In this document: positions 60,057 through 62,569 of the stretch, one piece after another
Numbering within the stretch: position 1 is the stretch's first letter
Layout of the letters: each line of letters starts with the position of its first letter
NCBI GenBank assembly: GCA_002737445.1
Contig: NSIR01000008.1
Span: 1-62,569, forward strand
DNA length: 62,569 nt
Reading direction: 5' to 3'
From: Nitrosarchaeum sp.
GTDB taxonomy: Archaea; Thermoproteota; Nitrososphaeria; Nitrososphaerales; Nitrosopumilaceae
The notes under the pieces: model-generated
Database searches by the model: none
What the model was told of the DNA's origin: nothing
The model's input: the letters and a program-made list of their open reading frames with translations, nothing else
Position numbers and translations under genes: made by a program

Positions 60057-61601
60057 ATGAATTCTACGAACCGCAAGTATGCTCTATTACTTGTGGCCGC
60101 AGTAGCCATTACAGCAACAGGTGCAATGTCACAAGCATTTGCACAAAATGTTAATGATGGTATGGACGGATACGTTAAAGGAACTAGTGGAATTTACACT
60201 GGAAATCCTAACGAATGCTGGTACGATGGTGGCGATGGCAACATGTTGCCCTGTAAAATTGATACAGGTGCTTCAGCATGGATGTTATCAGCTACTTCAT
60301 TAGTACTTCTTATGACACCCGGTGTCGGATTCTTTTATGGTGGATTAGCCAGATCAAAGAATGTCGTCAATGTATTGGGCATGACCATAATTGTTATGGG
60401 TCTAATGTCAGTACAATGGGTTTTATGGGGATACTCACTAGCATTTGGTCCAATCGACAATGAAGCTAACATGTTCATGGGATCTCTTGAATATGTTGGA
60501 TTCAATGAAGTTTCACCTTTCGCTCCATTAGGAGCACCATCTGCATGTTCTGATACAAGATTTGCAGCTGCACCAGGTGAAGTATGTAGCGACAATTGGA
60601 CAGGAGGAGTTTCACACCAGTTATTCGCAATGTTCCAAGCAACATTCGCAATTATTACACCAGCACTAATTATTGGTGGATTAATTGATAGAATAAAGTT
60701 CAGCGCATTAATAATCTTCATACTGCTCTGGGCTACCTTCGTTTACGATCCAGTTGCACACTGGGTTTGGGGAGGTGGTTATATCGGAGGTGGTACATTA
60801 GATATTAATCCCGACTTGTCACCGTCATACGGTTTAGACTTTGCTGGTGGTACTGTAGTACACATTACTTCAGGATTCTCTGCTTTAGCAGGTGCCTTAG
60901 TCCTTGGTAGAAGACTTGGATATGGTAAGGTACCAATGGAGCCACACAACATTCCAATGGTAATTCTAGGAGCATCATTGCTCTGGTTTGGATGGTTTGG
61001 TTTTAACGCAGGAAGTGAAGTAGGAGTAGACGGTATCACTGTAAGCGCATGGACTGTTACAAATACTGCAACAGGTATGGCTGCTATCACTTGGGTCTTG
61101 ATGTCATGGGCACATACAGGAAAACCAAGTATTATAGGAGCTGCATCAGGTGCAGTGGCAGGATTGGTAGCAATCACCCCAGCATCAGGTTGGGTGGGTC
61201 CAATGGCTTCAATTATAATTGGTATTGCAGCTGGAACAATCTGTTATGGATCTGTAGCATTCAAAAACGCACGTAAATGGGACGACGCATTAGATGTATG
61301 GGGAGTACACGGAATGGGTGGTCTTACAGGTGCAATTTTGACTGGTACATTAGCTAGTCCACACATTTGGGATTCTGGAGACGGAATCGGTGCATGGACT
61401 GGTACAGCAGAAGGAATGGAACAGCAAGCAATCAACATCATGGCAGCTCTCATATCAGTGGGCTATGCATTTGGTGTTACAATTGTAATTCTGAAAATAA
61501 TGGATACCGTTTGGCCTGGCGGAATCAGAGTCACTCCTAAAGAAGAGGAGATTGGTCTTGATTTGGCACAGCACGGCGAAAGAGCATACGTTAACGAATA
61601 A
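60057..61601 (+). CDS. amt: ammonium transporter Amt with N-terminal signal peptide
   Basis: A 514-residue Amt/Rh channel, probably feeding ammonia to oxidation. The pore twin histidines are His269 (GGTVVHI) and His418 (WGVHGMGG), with the gate FYGGLARSKNV and WGGGYIGGG nearby. A signal peptide (about residues 8-30, ending AFA-QN) puts an extracellular Cys-containing region first (C54, C66; C164 and C177 later), so disulfides are possible. Base composition is richer in G+C than the surroundings, consistent with high expression. Confidence 0.93.
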   Translation: MNSTNRKYALLLVAAVAITATGAMSQAFAQNVNDGMDGYVKGTSGIYTGNPNECWYDGGDGNMLPCKIDTGASAWMLSATSLVLLMTPGVGFFYGGLARSKNVVNVLGMTIIVMGLMSVQWVLWGYSLAFGPIDNEANMFMGSLEYVGFNEVSPFAPLGAPSACSDTRFAAAPGEVCSDNWTGGVSHQLFAMFQATFAIITPALIIGGLIDRIKFSALIIFILLWATFVYDPVAHWVWGGGYIGGGTLDINPDLSPSYGLDFAGGTVVHITSGFSALAGALVLGRRLGYGKVPMEPHNIPMVILGASLLWFGWFGFNAGSEVGVDGITVSAWTVTNTATGMAAITWVLMSWAHTGKPSIIGAASGAVAGLVAITPASGWVGPMASIIIGIAAGTICYGSVAFKNARKWDDALDVWGVHGMGGLTGAILTGTLASPHIWDSGDGIGAWTGTAEGMEQQAINIMAALISVGYAFGVTIVILKIMDTVWPGGIRVTPKEEEIGLDLAQHGERAYVNE

Positions 61602-61630
61602 GGAAAAATCCCTTTCTTTTCTTTTTATTA
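61600..61630 (+). terminator. hairpin and poly-T end after amt
   Basis: AAGG at 61600-61603 can pair with CCTT at 61611-61614 across a seven-base loop, directly followed by a C/T-rich run (TCTTTTCTTTTTATT). T-rich ends are the usual archaeal terminator. Confidence 0.45.
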
Positions 61631-61672
61631 TTCAAACCAAATAAATTTACATTTGTTGTGTTTTATCTAATC

Positions 61673-62449
61673 ATGATAATTTCAACAAAAAATCTTAATT
61701 CAATTCTAAATAATTCAAATATTATAATAATTGATACACGTTCTTTCAAAGAATACTCTGAAGGTCATATTCCCAGAGCTGTAAATTTGGATCTATTCGC
61801 ATTTCACTGGATTGATACAACTAAGGAAGGAATTGAAAATTTTAACAGACAAGCAGAAATTCTCTTTTCATTTGTTGGAATTACACAGGAAAAAAAAGTT
61901 GTATTTTATGATGATGTCTCTGGCATGCTCGCTGCAAGAGGTGTTTGGATGTTAATGTATTTTTCACATTCAGATGTATCTATATTGGATGGCGGAATGA
62001 AAAAATGGAGAAAAGAAAATCTTCCACTAGAAACAAAATCAAATGGTTTCAAACCTTCCAAATTTTCTGGAAAAATTAATCCAGAAATTATCACTGGATT
62101 TGAATATCTAAATGATAATCTTGATCATCTCAAAATACTTGATGCAAGATCACAAGGTGAATTCAATGGAAGTATAATCCGAGCAGCTCATGCAGGACAT
62201 ATTCCACACGCTATAAACGTAGATTGGAATCTTAATCTTAATGATGATGGGACTTTTAAAAACAATGAAGAATTATCAAAATTATATGATATCCCAAAAA
62301 ACTCTGAAATTGTAACTTATTGTCAAGGCGCATATCGTGCTGCTAATGCTTTTCTTGTATTGAAAAAACTTGGGTTTGAAAATGTACGTGTTTATCTAGG
62401 TTCATGGGGTGAATGGGGAAATAAGTTGAATCTTCCATTTAAAAAATAA
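61673..62449 (+). CDS. two-domain rhodanese (thiosulfate/3-mercaptopyruvate sulfurtransferase)
   Basis: A 258-residue tandem rhodanese from the ATG at 61673; a GTG at 61658 is an alternative. The first domain (NIIIIDTRSFKEYSEGHIPRAVNLDL) is inactive-like, and the second carries the catalytic Cys217 in TYCQGAYRAANA. Other signatures are VSILDGGMKKWRKENLPLE and LDARSQGEFNG. It transfers sulfur from thiosulfate or mercaptopyruvate to acceptors. It is downstream of amt but behind a likely terminator. Confidence 0.9.
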   Translation: MIISTKNLNSILNNSNIIIIDTRSFKEYSEGHIPRAVNLDLFAFHWIDTTKEGIENFNRQAEILFSFVGITQEKKVVFYDDVSGMLAARGVWMLMYFSHSDVSILDGGMKKWRKENLPLETKSNGFKPSKFSGKINPEIITGFEYLNDNLDHLKILDARSQGEFNGSIIRAAHAGHIPHAINVDWNLNLNDDGTFKNNEELSKLYDIPKNSEIVTYCQGAYRAANAFLVLKKLGFENVRVYLGSWGEWGNKLNLPFKK

Positions 62450-62458
62450 ATTATAAAT

Positions 62459-62569
62459 TTATTTTCGTTTCCAAATAAATTGATTGTAAATTAACTCTGG
62501 TCTTATTTGTCTAAATGGTTGAGCGCCACCTACATACCATTTTGTAAAGAATTCATACAAGTGTAATCT
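62459..62569 (-). CDS. 3' end of an unidentified protein (partial)
   Basis: On the minus strand, an open frame enters from the right edge and stops with TAA at 62459, giving 36 residues: LYEFFTKWYVGGAQPFRQIR, then PELIYNQFIWKRK. Aromatic and basic residues dominate the tail. No family can be named from so short a piece. It converges on the rhodanese gene with a nine-base gap. Confidence 0.4.
   Translation of the reverse strand, partial: RLHLYEFFTKWYVGGAQPFRQIRPELIYNQFIWKRK

Noticed and set aside
60335-60721. Open frame of 128 codons on the minus strand
   Set aside because: Antisense of amt; the G+C-richer gene creates chance open frames on the other strand.
60779-61177. Open frame of 132 codons on the minus strand
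   Set aside because: Antisense of amt for the same reason.

Overview
The window is a gene-dense, strongly A+T-rich piece of an archaeal chromosome. The gene set points to an ammonia-oxidising thaumarchaeon (Nitrososphaerota), most likely Nitrosopumilus-like. Evidence includes an archaeal lipid gene (sn-glycerol-1-phosphate dehydrogenase), archaeal information-processing genes (RpoL, TFS, PCNA, aCPSF1, proteasome beta, CCA-adding enzyme, tRNA dimethylase), the archaeal CoA route (pantoate kinase plus phosphopantothenate synthetase), an A-type ATP synthase subunit C, an ammonium transporter, cobalamin genes (CobJ, BluB), and many very small zinc-binding proteins. Many genes start with TTG and sit only 20-30 bases behind a TATA box, which suggests leaderless mRNAs. 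No amo genes, rRNA, CRISPR array, insertion sequence or phage genes are visible.

Layout. 1-2 kb: small proteins, a short-chain dehydrogenase and tRNA-Pro. 2-8 kb: RNA metabolism (COG2112 kinase, CCA-adding enzyme, RNase Z, TrmG10-type methylase, PRPP synthetase). 8-13.5 kb: a J-domain protein with an altered HPD motif, a seven-iron-type ferredoxin, a RecA-like protein without P-loop, a class V aminotransferase, a lone Lrp ligand domain, a phosphatase and two tandem paralogous microproteins. 13.5-17 kb: rpoL-tfs-pcn-lysC-cobJ on the plus strand. 17-27 kb: TyrRS, small HTH and zinc proteins, a DegT aminotransferase joined to an MtrA-like protein, a dUTPase-like protein, a sugar kinase and a cyclophilin. 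27-31.5 kb: a Cys-rich 37-residue protein, flavoprotein, tRNA-Arg with an enlarged D-loop, BluB, tRNA-Val, CopD-like protein, RtcA. 31.4-38 kb: NadM, class V aminotransferase, FKBP, egsA diverging from the proteasome beta gene, aCPSF1 and a SepF-like protein. 37.9-38.9 kb: about 1 kb of extremely A+T-rich DNA without genes. 39-47.7 kb: M24 peptidase, methyltransferase, a four-gene CoA operon, an AbrB-PhoU regulator, Nudix enzyme and a double Lrp regulator. 47.8-51 kb: an ABC export cassette with its own secreted protein. 51-56 kb: UbiB-family kinase, Hsp20 and a nucleotide operon (tmk, HD phosphohydrolase, pyrH). 56-60 kb: WHy-type membrane protein, a 36-residue membrane protein, a degenerate Cas4-like protein and ATP synthase subunit C. 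60-62.5 kb: Amt, rhodanese and the end of one more gene.

How the parts fit: PoK, PPS, PanB and CoaBC carry ketopantoate through to phosphopantetheine. CobJ and BluB belong to corrin ring and lower-ligand synthesis of cobalamin. CCA-adding enzyme, RNase Z and TrmG10 form a tRNA-maturation neighbourhood. Tmk, an HD nucleotide phosphohydrolase and UMP kinase are translationally coupled. The observations most worth following are the tandem microproteins, the Cys-rich and 36-residue small proteins, the 1 kb A+T desert, inverted repeats at the proteasome and Lrp/ABC promoters, the altered J-domain, the degenerate Cas4-like and RecA-like proteins, and the two odd tRNAs. All functions are inferred from reading the sequence; no database search was run.
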